Origin: Pomphorhynchus laevis
Lineage: Eukaryota > Acanthocephala > Palaeacanthocephala > Echinorhynchida > Pomphorhynchidae
Direction: 5' to 3'
DNA length: 64,000 nucleotides
Assembly (NCBI GenBank): GCA_012934845.2
Contig: WNNJ02000234.1
Location: 62,001-126,000 of the forward strand
Each line of letters starts with the position of its first letter. The first letter of the stretch is position 1. Of the stretch, positions 11,801 to 20,429 are shown in pieces. Both the position numbers and the translations under genes were made by a program. The notes under the pieces were generated by a model that ran no database searches, was not told where the DNA came from, and saw nothing but the letters and a program-made list of their open reading frames with translations.

Positions 11801-12762
11801 GCTAAATTAGTTAAATAATTTAAAATAGTTTTTAAAGATTATACTTTATAGGACTTTCAAAGAAGTCATGTGATCTAAACTCAAACAAAACCTCATATAT
11901 TGAAAATATATGATAGTGAGAAACTATAACGAGCTACTTTTTGGACTTGATTACCGGATTAACAGCACTGTCCTTGCCGGCTATTCTATTTTATTTGTAT
12001 CATTGAAATTGCACTTGCCTTTAGTGTCTTTAGATATATACAAGAATAACTTGTATATCAACTAAATTCACGTAAATTGCATTCATTTGATATTTAGCAT
12101 CTTGAAAATTGAATTGTTACGATCTAATTTAATTTATGATAATTAATTACGATGCATTTTTGTCATTTTAGCTCGATGAACAAGGTTTACGCTCAAAGGT
12201 ATGGATTTATAAGGACAAAATGACTCGAGCTCCACGTGGTGACGCTACGATAACATTTCAAAATGCGGAATCGGCTAAGAAGGCGATTTCAATGTTTAAT
12301 GGTTTGCATACTTTTAATAGTTTAGTAAAAGTAACACTTGTCATTTAAGGGAAGGAAATGTTTGGCAAATCGATAAAAGTTAAGCAGTGTACAAAAAAAG
12401 AAATGAACAATCAAATACAGATACGTCTACAAATTGCGCAAAATCCAAAAAATCAAGGCAACTATTCTTCGTTTGATATAAATAATGGCGTATCGACTGG
12501 AGGCGCTGGTGGACCCCCTCCTTTTACAAGTTTTAATTCTCTACGCAGCACTGGAGCTAATTCTCCGCGAGGCAGAGGTGGATATTCACGTGGAGGCGGT
12601 TATGGCCAGGGTGGTGAGTCGTTCTCTGATTCTACTGGTAGCAATCGCGGTGATGAAAGCAATGAAAGTTTCCGCGGCGAAAATACATCCACTGGACCAA
12701 TGAGGCAAAATCAACGATTTGATTCATCAAGACGCGGTAGCGGTCGTGATAGACCATACTGA
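1972..12762 (+). CDS. FET-family RNA-binding protein (FUS/EWSR1/TAF15/cabeza type), six exons, 5' end missing
   Basis: Exons 1,972-2,834, 2,890-2,929, 4,924-4,997, 5,963-6,084, 12,172-12,301 and 12,350-12,762 all have GT/AG borders and matching phases (1, 2, 1, 0, 1), giving about 547 residues. Order: a Gln/Ser/Tyr-rich low-complexity N-terminal part of about 300 residues; a short Gly/Arg stretch; one RRM (RNP2-like VIYISE, RNP1-like GDATITFQ); an RGG-type Gly/Arg/Ser tail; and a C-terminal GSGRDRPY that matches the PY nuclear-localisation signal of FET proteins. FET proteins are nuclear and act in transcription and pre-mRNA processing; the low-complexity part drives condensation. The RanBP2-type zinc finger usual after the RRM is not seen. 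The start codon lies upstream of the window or in an unrecognised exon. The family call is firm; the exact orthologue is not. Confidence 0.9.
2890..2929 (+). CDS. FET gene micro-exon
   Basis: A 40-bp exon between a 55-bp intron (2,835-2,889) and a 2-kb intron. It keeps the frame (phase 1 in, phase 2 out) and encodes QQIRSQGFGHRM, basic and Gly/Gln-rich like its neighbours. The donor is G|GTGAGT. The phase fit on both sides is the main support, since the exon is too short to recognise by similarity. Confidence 0.7.
3135..3320. repeat. Tandem duplication of about 110 bp
   Basis: Two adjacent copies of a segment that begins TTTTCGTGATTATGACCAAT and continues through CTTCTATCAGCCCAAAAAG to ATCATCTTAAAAATTC. 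The second copy is slightly shortened. It is intronic and no function can be seen. Confidence 0.8.
3540..4170 (-). pseudogene. APE-type LINE, RT C-terminal fragment
   Basis: A reverse-strand frame of 206 codons (4,168-3,548) matches the post-catalytic part of the LINE reverse transcriptases at 22.3-22.7 kb and 56.6 kb. Shared phrases include FHFDGHLSLKPFVRDTVR, LRDIRSIRALIDFSSC and LFPKIDYWQGLFANS. The catalytic core is not present, so this is a 5'-truncated copy inserted antisense in a FET intron. The flank near 3,475-3,500 carries a short hairpin (GTTCCCTTCCATGGGAAC). Confidence 0.8.
4924..4997 (+). CDS. FET gene exon: RGG-like linker
   Basis: The acceptor is TTTGTTTAG at 4,923 and the donor A|GTAAGT at 4,998. 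The 74-bp exon keeps phase (2 in, 1 out) and encodes YDSKNQRGGFTPRGTMNF followed by SNRPFL, a Gly/Arg-containing linker between the low-complexity part and the RRM. FET proteins commonly have an RGG block in this place. Confidence 0.8.
4998..5962 (+). other. FET intron 3
   Basis: 965 bp of AT-rich intron. No repeat, RNA gene or coding signal is seen. Confidence 0.6.
5963..6084 (+). CDS. FET gene exon: first half of RRM
   Basis: The acceptor is ATATGCAG at 5,962 and the donor ACG|GTATGT at 6,085. It encodes an acidic lead-in and the first RRM strand and helix: NVIYISELPNTITNELLAQQ, with VIYISE in the RNP2 position. Phase 1 in, phase 0 out. The match to the FUS RRM start is clear in pattern, not close in sequence. 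Confidence 0.85.
6971..7250 (+). repeat. Dispersed direct repeat, copy 1
   Basis: Shares long blocks with 9,328-9,795 in the same orientation, including GTCATTTTTCTTTACTTCTA, AGTAGATATATCTACCTATC and CCCCGATTTCATTCACTTGT. The other copy carries extra AT-rich sequence. The pair brackets the Merlin remnant and the array-repeat copies. Confidence 0.85.
7370..8110 (-). pseudogene. Merlin-family DNA transposon transposase remnant
   Basis: Translated on the minus strand in more than one frame, the region gives three phrases of the IS1016/ISXO2-like DDE transposase of Merlin elements. These are the run VDEAKIGKRKYDQGRIVEG near 7,905-7,970 (first catalytic Asp plus the family's GKRKY block), SDCWKEYIKLEDYGYNHSTV near 7,635-7,685, then VNHSQSFGG. 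The upstream part NCFRKVMLEM is also typical. The frames are interrupted several times, so this is a dead copy. The terminal inverted repeats were not located. It sits antisense in FET intron 4. Confidence 0.75.
8320..8930. repeat. Array-repeat family: several copies, two inverted
   Basis: Copies of the repeat family that makes up arrays A and B. They include a reverse piece at about 8,330-8,360, forward copies ending at about 8,575 and 8,822, and a reverse copy at 8,835-8,925. The last two meet head to head around the CTTCAG/CTGAAG hairpin at 8,815-8,845. These copies show the longer unit, with a CGAAGCTTCTCGATAA-like block and AGACCAGT before ATAGTTGATAATGAT. Confidence 0.85.
9328..9795 (+). 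repeat. Dispersed direct repeat, copy 2
   Basis: Partner of 6,971-7,250 (see that entry), expanded by about 170 bp of AT-rich sequence that itself contains a small duplication (AATCGAAATGCGTTATAATT at about 9,638 and 9,711). Confidence 0.8.
12172..12301 (+). CDS. FET gene exon: second half of RRM
   Basis: The acceptor is CATTTTAG at 12,171 and the donor G|GTTTGC at 12,302. It encodes LDEQGLRSKVWIYKDKMTRA, then PRGDATITFQNAESAKKAIS and MFNG. This matches the FUS/TAF15 pattern of a tyrosine-lysine strand, R/KG-x-ATVxF (RNP1) and a SAKxAIxxFNG helix. It is the most diagnostic exon of the gene. Confidence 0.92.
12302..12349 (+). other. 48-bp FET intron
   Basis: GT...AG intron of 48 bp. Splicing here is needed: reading through meets a stop within the segment, while removing it joins MFNG to KEMFGKSIKVKQC, which completes the last RRM strand (IKV). 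Confidence 0.8.
12350..12762 (+). CDS. FET gene terminal exon: RRM end, RGG tail, PY-NLS
   Basis: It finishes the RRM (FGKSIKVKQC), then gives a Gly/Ser/Arg-rich tail with RGRGGYSRGGGYGQGG near residue 75 of the exon, and ends GSGRDRPY before TGA at 12,760-12,762. The terminal basic-x-PY is the transportin-binding signal of FET proteins. No CxxC-type zinc finger is encoded. A possible ATTAAA polyadenylation signal lies at 13,026-13,031. Confidence 0.9.
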
Positions 12763-13159
12763 GATGTTTCCTGTTAATCCGGTAATTCTTGTGCTCAACG
12801 AACCTATTTAAAAAATTTGGTGTTCATTCTGTCAAGAAAATTCTTAGTAAAGAAAATGATTGTATGTGAAAGTATTTCTCTTTTTTTTCATGACTACGCA
12901 AATTAATGAAATCTCATTGAGTGACTCCTATGATAGAGGGGGTATAACGCTAATTCAAAATATCTAGTATGCTAACACTTTTTTTATCTATATGAAAATG
13001 GGCGTCACGAATAATAACATATTTTATTAAATACCAAGCATGCACCTAATACGAAACTAAACATGGAAGATTGAAAAAGTAGAGTAAAGCAATTTTTAAC
13101 TTTATCCGTCTGTCTTCAAACAATCAATATTATATCTTGAATCAACAGTAAACCAACTA

Positions 13160-13484
13160 CAATCAAATACATATACGTCTGCAAATTGCGCAAAATCCAA
13201 AAAATCAAGGCAACTATTTTTCGTTTGATGTAAATAACGGCGTATCGACTGGAGACGGTGGTGGACCCCCTTTCGAGGTGCCCGACCTCGAGCACCTTTT
13301 AAAGTGCTCGAGGAACCCTCGAGCACTTTTTCGTAAAGTGCTCAGTCGAGACACTGTACGACTGAGCCAATCAGGGTTTTTCACACACCTAAGGTCGAAT
13401 CGCAGCACGATATTAGTTAATCTCGACATTAGGAGCTTAAGAAATATTTATTTTTGCAATAATGGACGACCTATTAAAAAATAA
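13160..13484 (+). pseudogene. Partial duplicate of the FET terminal exon with a novel open 3' extension
   Basis: 13,160-13,271 repeats 12,408-12,518 with about seven substitutions and no indels (about 94% identity). The frame stays open through the copy and beyond it to TAA at 13,482-13,484, about 108 codons in all. The extension (EVPDLEHLLKCSRNPRALFR onward) has no similarity that I recognise. An AG at 13,147-13,148 could act as an acceptor, but a TAA follows at once in this frame. Either a dead duplicate or an alternative 3' exon that would lack the RGG tail and PY signal. Confidence 0.6.
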
Positions 13485-13620
13485 GACTAATCCCGAGATT
13501 GCCTAGATACACCAGAGGAAAGAGGTCGTGCTTTAATAAAAGGGAGTGCTCAGGTGAACCTGATCACTCCCTCTTAATGAAAAATATTTGACCCGCTTTA
13601 GGGCTTATTTAGCTCTCTTC
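13271..13620. repeat. GC-rich hairpin cluster
   Basis: Several hairpins stand out from the AT-rich surroundings: GTGCTCGAGG/CCTCGAGCAC around 13,306-13,328, and GGGAGTG...CACTCCC around 13,544-13,573 with an inner TCAGG/CCTGA stem. The word AGTGCTC recurs four times. No RNA family is recognised; it may be the end of a small mobile element. Confidence 0.55.
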
Positions 13621-13756
13621 AGGACACTCTTGAATGCCCCATAAATGAAAATGCGCGTTTTATAATGCTTAATGTATCCATCGTTTGAGTTTTAAAAGAT
13701 ATGATATATAAACCTTCGTTTCACATACAAATTATATTTGGAATTTTGGAGCATGA

Positions 13757-13800
13757 TTAATATTTCGCTAACTGCTACTAGCATCAATAGAAACTAAGAT
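13757..13800. repeat. Short remnant of the array-repeat family
   Basis: AATATTTCGCTAACTGCTACTAGCATC resembles the end of the repeat unit (TATTTCGCTAAC...GTTAGCATC) but is diverged. No other feature is seen from 13,620 to 14,130. Confidence 0.4.
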
Positions 13801-14129
13801 TTGTTGATGCTACAACGACTAGAGAAAAACCAACTTAGAAAAACACATTTCCGATTAAAAAATAGATCATAATCAGTTCTTTAGTATCTAATAAATCTTA
13901 TTTAGATTAATCAGTTCTTTAATTTCTAATTAATTTAATTTAGATCAATTATTGCTGAACTTAAAAATTGTTTGAACATTTTGATACTGACAATGCTAGC
14001 TGAAGTTTGCGAAATAAATGAATAAGTTAATACTTGATAGGAATTTTTGTCTTTAATCATTATAATTAAAATATCGATGGTATTAGTTTATTAGACTAAA
14101 TATGATGATTTTTCGGGATTATGAATGAA

Positions 14130-14285
14130 ATAATCGATACACATGGCAGTACCGCGGAAGAACAATCGATACATATGCAATCGATACATAGCAATCGATA
14201 CATATGCAATCGATACATAGCAATCGATACATATGCAATCGATACATAGCAATCGATACATATGGCAGTACCGCGGAAGAACTTA
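14130..14285. repeat. 29-bp minisatellite between 21-bp direct repeats
   Basis: Alternating units CAATCGATACATATG and CAATCGATACATAG make a 29-bp period, about three and a half copies. The array is bracketed by two copies of GGCAGTACCGCGGAAGAAC (14,144 and 14,265 areas). Confidence 0.88.
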
Positions 14286-14389
14286 ATGTTTACAAATAAT
14301 ATAAGATTGCAGTTATTAATAACGGAGATCTTATTATGCTATATAAGAGCGCAATAAATTATCCTATTATGCTCTTATTGAGCTCAATA

Positions 14390-14730
14390 AGGGCTATCAA
14401 TAACTTTAATTGCAATTACTATTAAATTCATTGATTCTTTTGCAGAAATCGATATTCTCGAAAAATATCTGAACAAATATGGTTCAATGTAAACATCATT
14501 ATTTTTAGATTCTATAAAAATGTCTGATTCACAACAAAGAGTGTCATTTGAACATGTTACGCAAAAATCTTTCAATTGCGGTTAATATTGAGTTTCAATT
14601 GAATCTAATGAAGTTAACTGCTCTGGCGTGATTGTAAATGCCTCGTAAGGATTGGTCATTAATAGAAATTTCGTATAGTTGTATATGCAAGTGAAGCCTT
14701 TATCGATCCCTGCGTAGATGATGCCACTCT
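14390..14730 (-). other. Possible coding segment of unknown nature
   Basis: The minus strand reads SGIIYAGIDKGFTCIYNYTK and FLLMTNPYEAFTITPEQLTS before a stop near 14,590, then a further open stretch in the same frame with three Cys (DFCVTCSNDTLCCESDIF) to about 14,390. The composition looks protein-like but no family is recognised. It may be a host exon on the minus strand or the remnant of an unknown element. Confidence 0.25.
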
Positions 14731-14839
14731 TGTTTTTTTATTATGTAATGGGTTAGTTCATATAATTTATTTGATCATTATATAAAGTCATGTTTGATCT
14801 AAATCATTGCATATGTTCAATTTGGTAATTTTTTTTTCG

Positions 14840-14920
14840 TATTTTTTTTTACAAATTGAGCTCGAAGCCTGATAACATTCGCAGCTCGTCCTGATTACAT
14901 CCCATCTTTTTCTAAAACAG
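14840..14920 (+). repeat. PLE 3'-terminal motif fragment
   Basis: Carries GAAGCCTGATAACATTCGCAG then CTCGTCCTGATTACAT. The same GAAACCTGAT...CAG...CCTGAT layout ends the Penelope-like copies at 16.7, 17.1 and 53.9 kb. Nothing else is recognised from 14,920 to 15,590. Confidence 0.5.
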
Positions 14921-15589
14921 TAAACATTTTATCTAGTAATCGGTTTAAATAACTGGGTCATAAAAATTCTTTTCTAGGAAATATTTGCGAAGGCTACATA
15001 TAAAAAATAAAATATGCAAATATTTTAATACAAAAATTATATTTAAATGAGGACATAAATTACGAATTTGATTGTGTTTGATTGAACATAAAAGTATTTA
15101 GGAGAAGCATATCACGTTCAGTTCTCATCCTTTAGCAATCATTGTTGCACTTTAAATCGTTGAGTCTGAAAGATTGTTAATTAACTTGCTAGCACAGTGT
15201 ACTATAGTAATCCATTTCTTCTTTGGCATTCGGTGTCGTTTAATTGTAAGCTTGTTCCCTTGTAATTGGTCACTGATATTTTATCAAAATAAAAGTAAAA
15301 AAGACTATCGATCTAACTGCTGCATACGCTGACTGATAAATACTACATATTAGTTCTGTAACAGACAAATTGAAAGATTTTCTTAGTTTCAACAAACGTA
15401 CATGCAACTGCCTACTACACAATCGTTTTATATGCGTCCAGTTTCACTGTGAATGAAATCCATCAAAACCAGCGTTGAACTGTTGCAAAACTATACAGCA
15501 CTACAACATATGCCATTCGATAGCTGAATAAGTTCCATAAAGTTTATTTGGTCCAAATCATAATCTGCCATACTAACTTGGCTACTTTT

Positions 15590-17320
15590 TTATAACTCAA
15601 TTATAGCTAACTTATTTTTAAGCTTTATATAATATGAATTTGTTCATAACTGTTTAAAAAATAAATCTAAATTATAAAAAGATATGAAATATATGTTTCG
15701 ATATATTGATCATATATATGTGTTTTTAACTCTAATAATTTTTATTCAATAAGCAAACAAATTTGTCCAGGTAAACTCATTCTTAATAAGAAATTTATTT
15801 AAAAGAAATTTTACATATTTACAAGAAACATATTATGGTATGATCATTCCTTCACAATATGCAATGACATTGACTTTCTTCAAAATCATTTAAATAATTT
15901 AATAGATGCACATTTTAAACTAGGTTACCTTAAAATAAAATCAAACAGAAAATAGTAAAATATTTAAATTAACACAATAATATAAAAAATAAATTTAAAC
16001 TCTATAGAGTGTTCCAATGGGAGGTAATAGTAGTTCAATTATAGCTGACTTGTTTTTAAACTTTATAGAATATGAATTTGTTCATAACTACTTAAAAAAT
16101 AAATCTAAAGTATATAAATATTTAAAATATATGTTTCGATATATTGATGATATATGTGTATTTAATTCTAACAATTTTTATTCAATAAGCGTCCCAATTT
16201 ATCCAGGTAGCCTTATTCCTAATAAAATCAATATTAATGATAAAGAAGGTATGCCTCGATATGTACATTAAATTAACATCAATTAAAACTACTTTTAATT
16301 TATATCGTAAAGATGACATCATTAAATTTACAATATATTTCTAAATGAATATTCATGCATACCATATAATATAAAATATAATACATTAAATAATGAAATT
16401 TTAAGAATTGCAACAATATGTAATGATATTGGCTTTCTTCAAAATCATTTAAATAATTTAATAGATACATATTTTAAACTAGGTTACTATAAAAATAACA
16501 TCAAGCAGAAAATAGTAAAATATATAAATCAACACAATAATATAAAGAATAAATTTAAACTCTTAAGTGGCAAATTTTTATGAATGGATAATAAATAATA
16601 TACTTTGTATTAAAATAAGATACTAGATAGTTATTTCAGAGGAAATACATCATTAGCATGTATTTGGCCCGCTGCTATGTTGGGTAGAGGAGTTAGGGGC
16701 CGAAACCTGATAGCATAGCAGCTGCTCCTGATGACCTCTAATTCTTATTCTGGTACAACGTCTGTTATTTATTAATTAATTCATAAAAATGACGCTTATT
16801 TTAAATTTCAATTTTTTATTTTAACTTGATTTAAATAATGAAATTTTAAGAATTGCAACAATTTGTAATGATATTGGCTTTCTTCAAAATCATTTAAATA
16901 ATTTAATAGATACATATTTTAAATTAGGTTACTATAAAAATAACATCAAACATAAAATAGTAAAATATTTAAATCAACAAAATATTATAAAAAATAAATT
17001 TAAACTCTAAAGCGAAAATTGTTATTGATAGTAAATAATATACTTTGTATTAGAATAAATACTTGATAATCAAATTTAACCAGATGAAATACGTCATTAG
17101 CATGTATTTGGCCCCGTTGCTTTGTCGAAACCTTATTACATAGCAGTTAATCCTGATTACATAATCGAAACCTGATTACATAGCAGTTCATCCTGATTAC
17201 CTATTATCATTATTCTGATACATCGTATATTAATTATTAAGGCATATTTACATTTTACATAAAATTCTAGCAATATATGACTTCTAAAAGTTAAAAATAA
17301 AAATAAATAAAAAATAAAAG
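15590..17320 (+). mobile_element. Three truncated Penelope-like elements in tandem
   Basis: Head-to-tail 5'-truncated pieces of the PLE family seen at 53.8-56.5 kb. Unit 1 (15,590-16,002) begins within the RT around IIANLFLSFI. Unit 2 (16,003-16,835) restarts at VPMGGNSSSIIADLFLNFIE (motif B), includes YIDD (motif C, YMFRYIDDICVFN) and runs to the 3' terminal block with GGGGCCGAAACCTGATAGCAT. Unit 3 (16,836-17,320) begins further downstream and has the terminal block doubled. Unit 2's 3' end passes directly into unit 3. Tandem, partly truncated copies are typical of PLE insertion. All are dead. Confidence 0.85.
16017..16271 (+). pseudogene. PLE reverse transcriptase fragment
   Basis: 84 codons with RT motif B (PMGGNSSSIIADL; the family has MGGNSSPIIADL) and motif C (FRYIDD). 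It equals residues near the C-terminal third of the RT in the copy at 54.5-55.5 kb. It is cut at both ends relative to a full RT, so it is not functional. Confidence 0.85.
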
Positions 17321-17334
17321 TCATATTTTTTCAG

Positions 17335-17693
17335 TTGAATTTTGGAAAACAACCAGTACGACTTTGTCGGAAAAATACACAACTATAAATATAGCCGTCA
17401 ACGTCAGCAGTTTTCTACTACCTTTTTCAAGTTCAGCGTTTCAATCGGGTACAACCGGTCTTACTTGCTCATCGATACCATACACTGACAAGAAAGTTAT
17501 AGACGTAATTTTAAAGGCGATACCGGCATTACATATAAATTCCAATAGTCTGAACGAAGCAAGTTCCCAAACGCTATTTAAGCACAAGGTGAAAGTTCGA
17601 TGGACTAATAATGAAATAAGCATTGAAAGTGAAGAAGCCGACTTTGGTACTTCTTTAACTGACGAGATTAGAAGCATTATACTGCAAATCTGA
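17335..17693 (+). CDS. Unrecognised terminal exon, 119 codons
   Basis: The frame is open from a good acceptor (TATTTTTTCAG at 17,334) to TGA at 17,691-17,693 and has balanced, non-repeat codon use. It reads EFWKTTSTTLSEKYTTINIA, then VNVSSFLLPFSSSAFQSG, and ends SLTDEIRSIILQI. There is no in-frame ATG near its start, which fits an internal or terminal exon of a larger gene. I do not recognise the family. Partner exons upstream were not found between 12.8 and 17.3 kb, where PLE copies have been inserted. It may be a real gene end or a gene fragment. Confidence 0.4.
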
Positions 17694-18868
17694 AACTTTC
17701 TAAGCAACAGCATGCATGTTTTTTGTTACTTGATTTTTTTTTATTTTGTGTATTTTTCAAAGTTTAAAGATCTAACCTCGTTCAAAATCCACACTCTTAA
17801 ATTAACAAGACGTTTACCTTCAAAGAAAATATATTTTTTCTTTAGTATTTCACTTGTTTAAATTATTATCATCAAATTAATTAGTGTACGTTCATAGACC
17901 AAAAACGTTTGGTCTACCTTTGTTTCCGTTTTCGGTACTTTTTAAAAATTTGATCGACAACCTAAATGCAATGGACTTCTTTTAGTTGAATAAGTTCATT
18001 ATATTTGAAATATAATAGTCCAAATAAGAAGACATATACGAGACATTTTCACATTTTAAATGTACATAAAAAATGCTAGTTGTATATGACTTTAAAAGTA
18101 AAAAATAAATTTTTATTTCATACAAATTCTTATTATCTTTTTACCTAATTGAACCATCTTAATAAAAAGGATGTTAAAAAAACATGATTGAACCTTATAA
18201 TCTTAAACAGTTCTGTTTTTGATGTGAATATGATTGTATAAATTGTTAGTTCTCTTCGAAATTTGTCAACTCAATATTTGAAATCATTTTGTAAATCATA
18301 ACTCAATGTAATAATTTACAATATGGATGACACTGCAGTAAAAGTTACTTTAAAGTAATTTTACAATATTTTGTTCGGTGATGGACAGCGGCAGGAAAGT
18401 TTAGTGGCTGAAAGATAATCAAATTCTTAAACATGATAACCTTCAATATTTATTCTAATTGTATATTATCTATTAGTTGGTCCATACAAATTCTTTATAA
18501 ATTTATGATATTTTTATTTTTTAATTTATCTAGTTAAGTAATCTGGATTTTTTTGTATTTCTACTACGTATTTTTGTTATTAAAATAGTTTTTAACTTTA
18601 GCAGAAGCTGGTAAAATATAAAAAATTGATAAATTTATTTATAATTTAAATAATCACCAAAATCTAATTGCCAAAATTAAAAGTTTAAAGCATGGATGAG
18701 AATAATTTATTTGCAATCATTAGACAATTTCAGACGAATTATGTACTCGACGACAAATTCTCGATTACATTGAATATTAGACTTTACAATTGAAAATAAG
18801 AATTTATTGGACCAAAGCAGATACTTTGACTCAATATATTTTTAACAAGAGACTGGCTAAAAATTATA
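17694..18868. other. AT-rich spacer
   Basis: No coding, RNA or repeat signal is seen apart from an AATAAA at about 18,104-18,109. Confidence 0.5.
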
Positions 18869-18899
18869 TTGGTTATAAATACTTACATTAGAGAGATTA

Positions 18900-19035
18900 T
18901 ACATACAATCAATGAGGATCAATATACGACGATCTTACATCGATCTTTAAGACGATCTTACAACGATCTATACGACGATCTCACAACGAACTATACGACG
19001 ATCTTACAACGATCTATAAGACAATCTATACAACG
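18900..19035. repeat. Degenerate minisatellite (CGACGATCTTACAACGATCT type)
   Basis: About five imperfect copies of a unit of some 22-24 bp, combining ACGATCTTACAACGATCTAT and related words. It immediately precedes the LINE and may be part of its 5' region. Confidence 0.7.
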
Positions 19036-19126
19036 TTTTAAGATCATATACGAGATAATCAATCAAACTAAACAATTATGAACATCAGAGGAAAACTGAA
19101 GTCAAGGAAGACAGGGATTAAGAAAG

Positions 19127-20228
19127 GTGTCACAAGGCAAAAGAACCTTAACACCGAGAGTCAAACTAGTCACGAATCAGACATTGTTTCGTCTGACTAT
19201 GAACGACATGATGCAGCGTGCAGTAAATTTGAATGCGATGTATGAACTACTGTTACTGTTCTATCTAATTCAAAATCCCTGCTGTCAAGGGAGTTTATTT
19301 GTGGATTTTGTGACTTTGAATAACATTCCGGATCTCCAAGCGGTTGCTGTTCCAATCAAGGTGATAATTCAGTTGTGGCCGAATCGTCAGATGACCCGCT
19401 ATCTAACAAACCTCAATGTCTACGAATCCAATTACATCAACTTAACCAGACAGTAACGTTTTATTCAGCTGAAGATTTGCAGTCAATGTCGTCTATCTGC
19501 CTATCTATATTTCCGCTATCTTCTCAGCCAGCTTCCATCAATACAAATGTCGTTCTTACATCACCCTCGCGGCGTATTTATCGTCCTCGTCCTAATATAT
19601 CATCTTCCAATCCTGTAACAATATCTTCCTCACCTCACAATGCTTCTCATCGTACCCCATTTCAATCGTCTATACAATTTTATCGCTCTCCCACGTATGT
19701 TCTTACTGATCTCTGAGTATTAAACCCACTCCAGACTACTCCCGTGACTCCATTTTCAAGTAAGCGATTACTCTACCGCGATAGGTATATTATCATCTCT
19801 AATGTTGGGCGCTCTGATTTCTCTTCGCCCCAAGCCCGTCGTGCTGCTGATGTTTCCGCTTTCTGCTCGCTCTTTGTCATGATTCTTTCTACCGATAATC
19901 CGTATCTATTCAGTGATGTCTCTCTCCTTTCCGTGTATCGTCTTAATAAATCAGTTCTTGCTCTCAATTATTTTCGTCTCTCACTTTTAAAAGTTGTTCA
20001 TAGAAACCGCACCCAACCCTCCACTATATAATCTCAACGGCTTAAACTAGTGTCATCCTCATCTGCTTGTCGATTTTTCCCCTATCGCTCACCCTCTGAA
20101 ATTGCTCAAATCTCAACTGCTCGTCTTAAAAATTGTCGACGAGAAGTAAATGGCGAGTCATTTCTTGACATCAAAAATGTAAATGGAAATTTTCGTGTAG
20201 TCTATCTAAGTCCAAAAATCTCTTAGTC
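19127..20228 (+). pseudogene. LINE ORF1 remnant
   Basis: Pieces of an L1-ORF1-like protein. Near 19,200-19,320 are Cys pairs of zinc-finger type. 19,744-20,031 contains RYIIISNVGRSDFSSPQARR, VFRL-like VYRLNKS and a weak RPRP-like block, as in the RRM of transposase-22 type ORF1s. The last part (about 20,050-20,225) ends RREVNGESFLDIKNVNG, like the ORF1 C-terminal domain (RRxNGExDLxI). Broken in several places. Confidence 0.6.
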
Positions 20229-20429
20229 ACCTGTCTCCTCATCATAATATCCTTCTCTAGCCAACAATAAAGCCAAACCATATTTTCTTTTAGATCTTCT
20301 GAACACCCGTTCAATTCTTCACAAAACTGACTTCTCGATTTCTTCCCACAACAATCACCATATCTTTTATTTCTAAGTGAATCATGACATACGGATTCTG
20401 ACGTCCTTGTAATCCGTTCTTTACGTTCC

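Larger units (their letters stand above)
6085..12171 (+). other. FET intron 4 (6.1 kb)
   Basis: The long intron inside the RRM. It contains a direct repeat pair (6,971-7,250 and 9,328-9,795), a reverse-strand Merlin transposase remnant (7,370-8,110), copies of the array repeat (8,320-8,930) and about 2.3 kb of AT-rich DNA with short palindromic runs of TAAATT/AATTTA near 10,080-10,200. Nothing else is recognised between 9,800 and 12,170. Confidence 0.65.

Noticed and set aside
9800-12170. Search for a zinc-finger exon of the FET gene in the long intron
   Set aside because: No CxxC or CxxxC pairs with flanking splice sites were seen in any forward frame.
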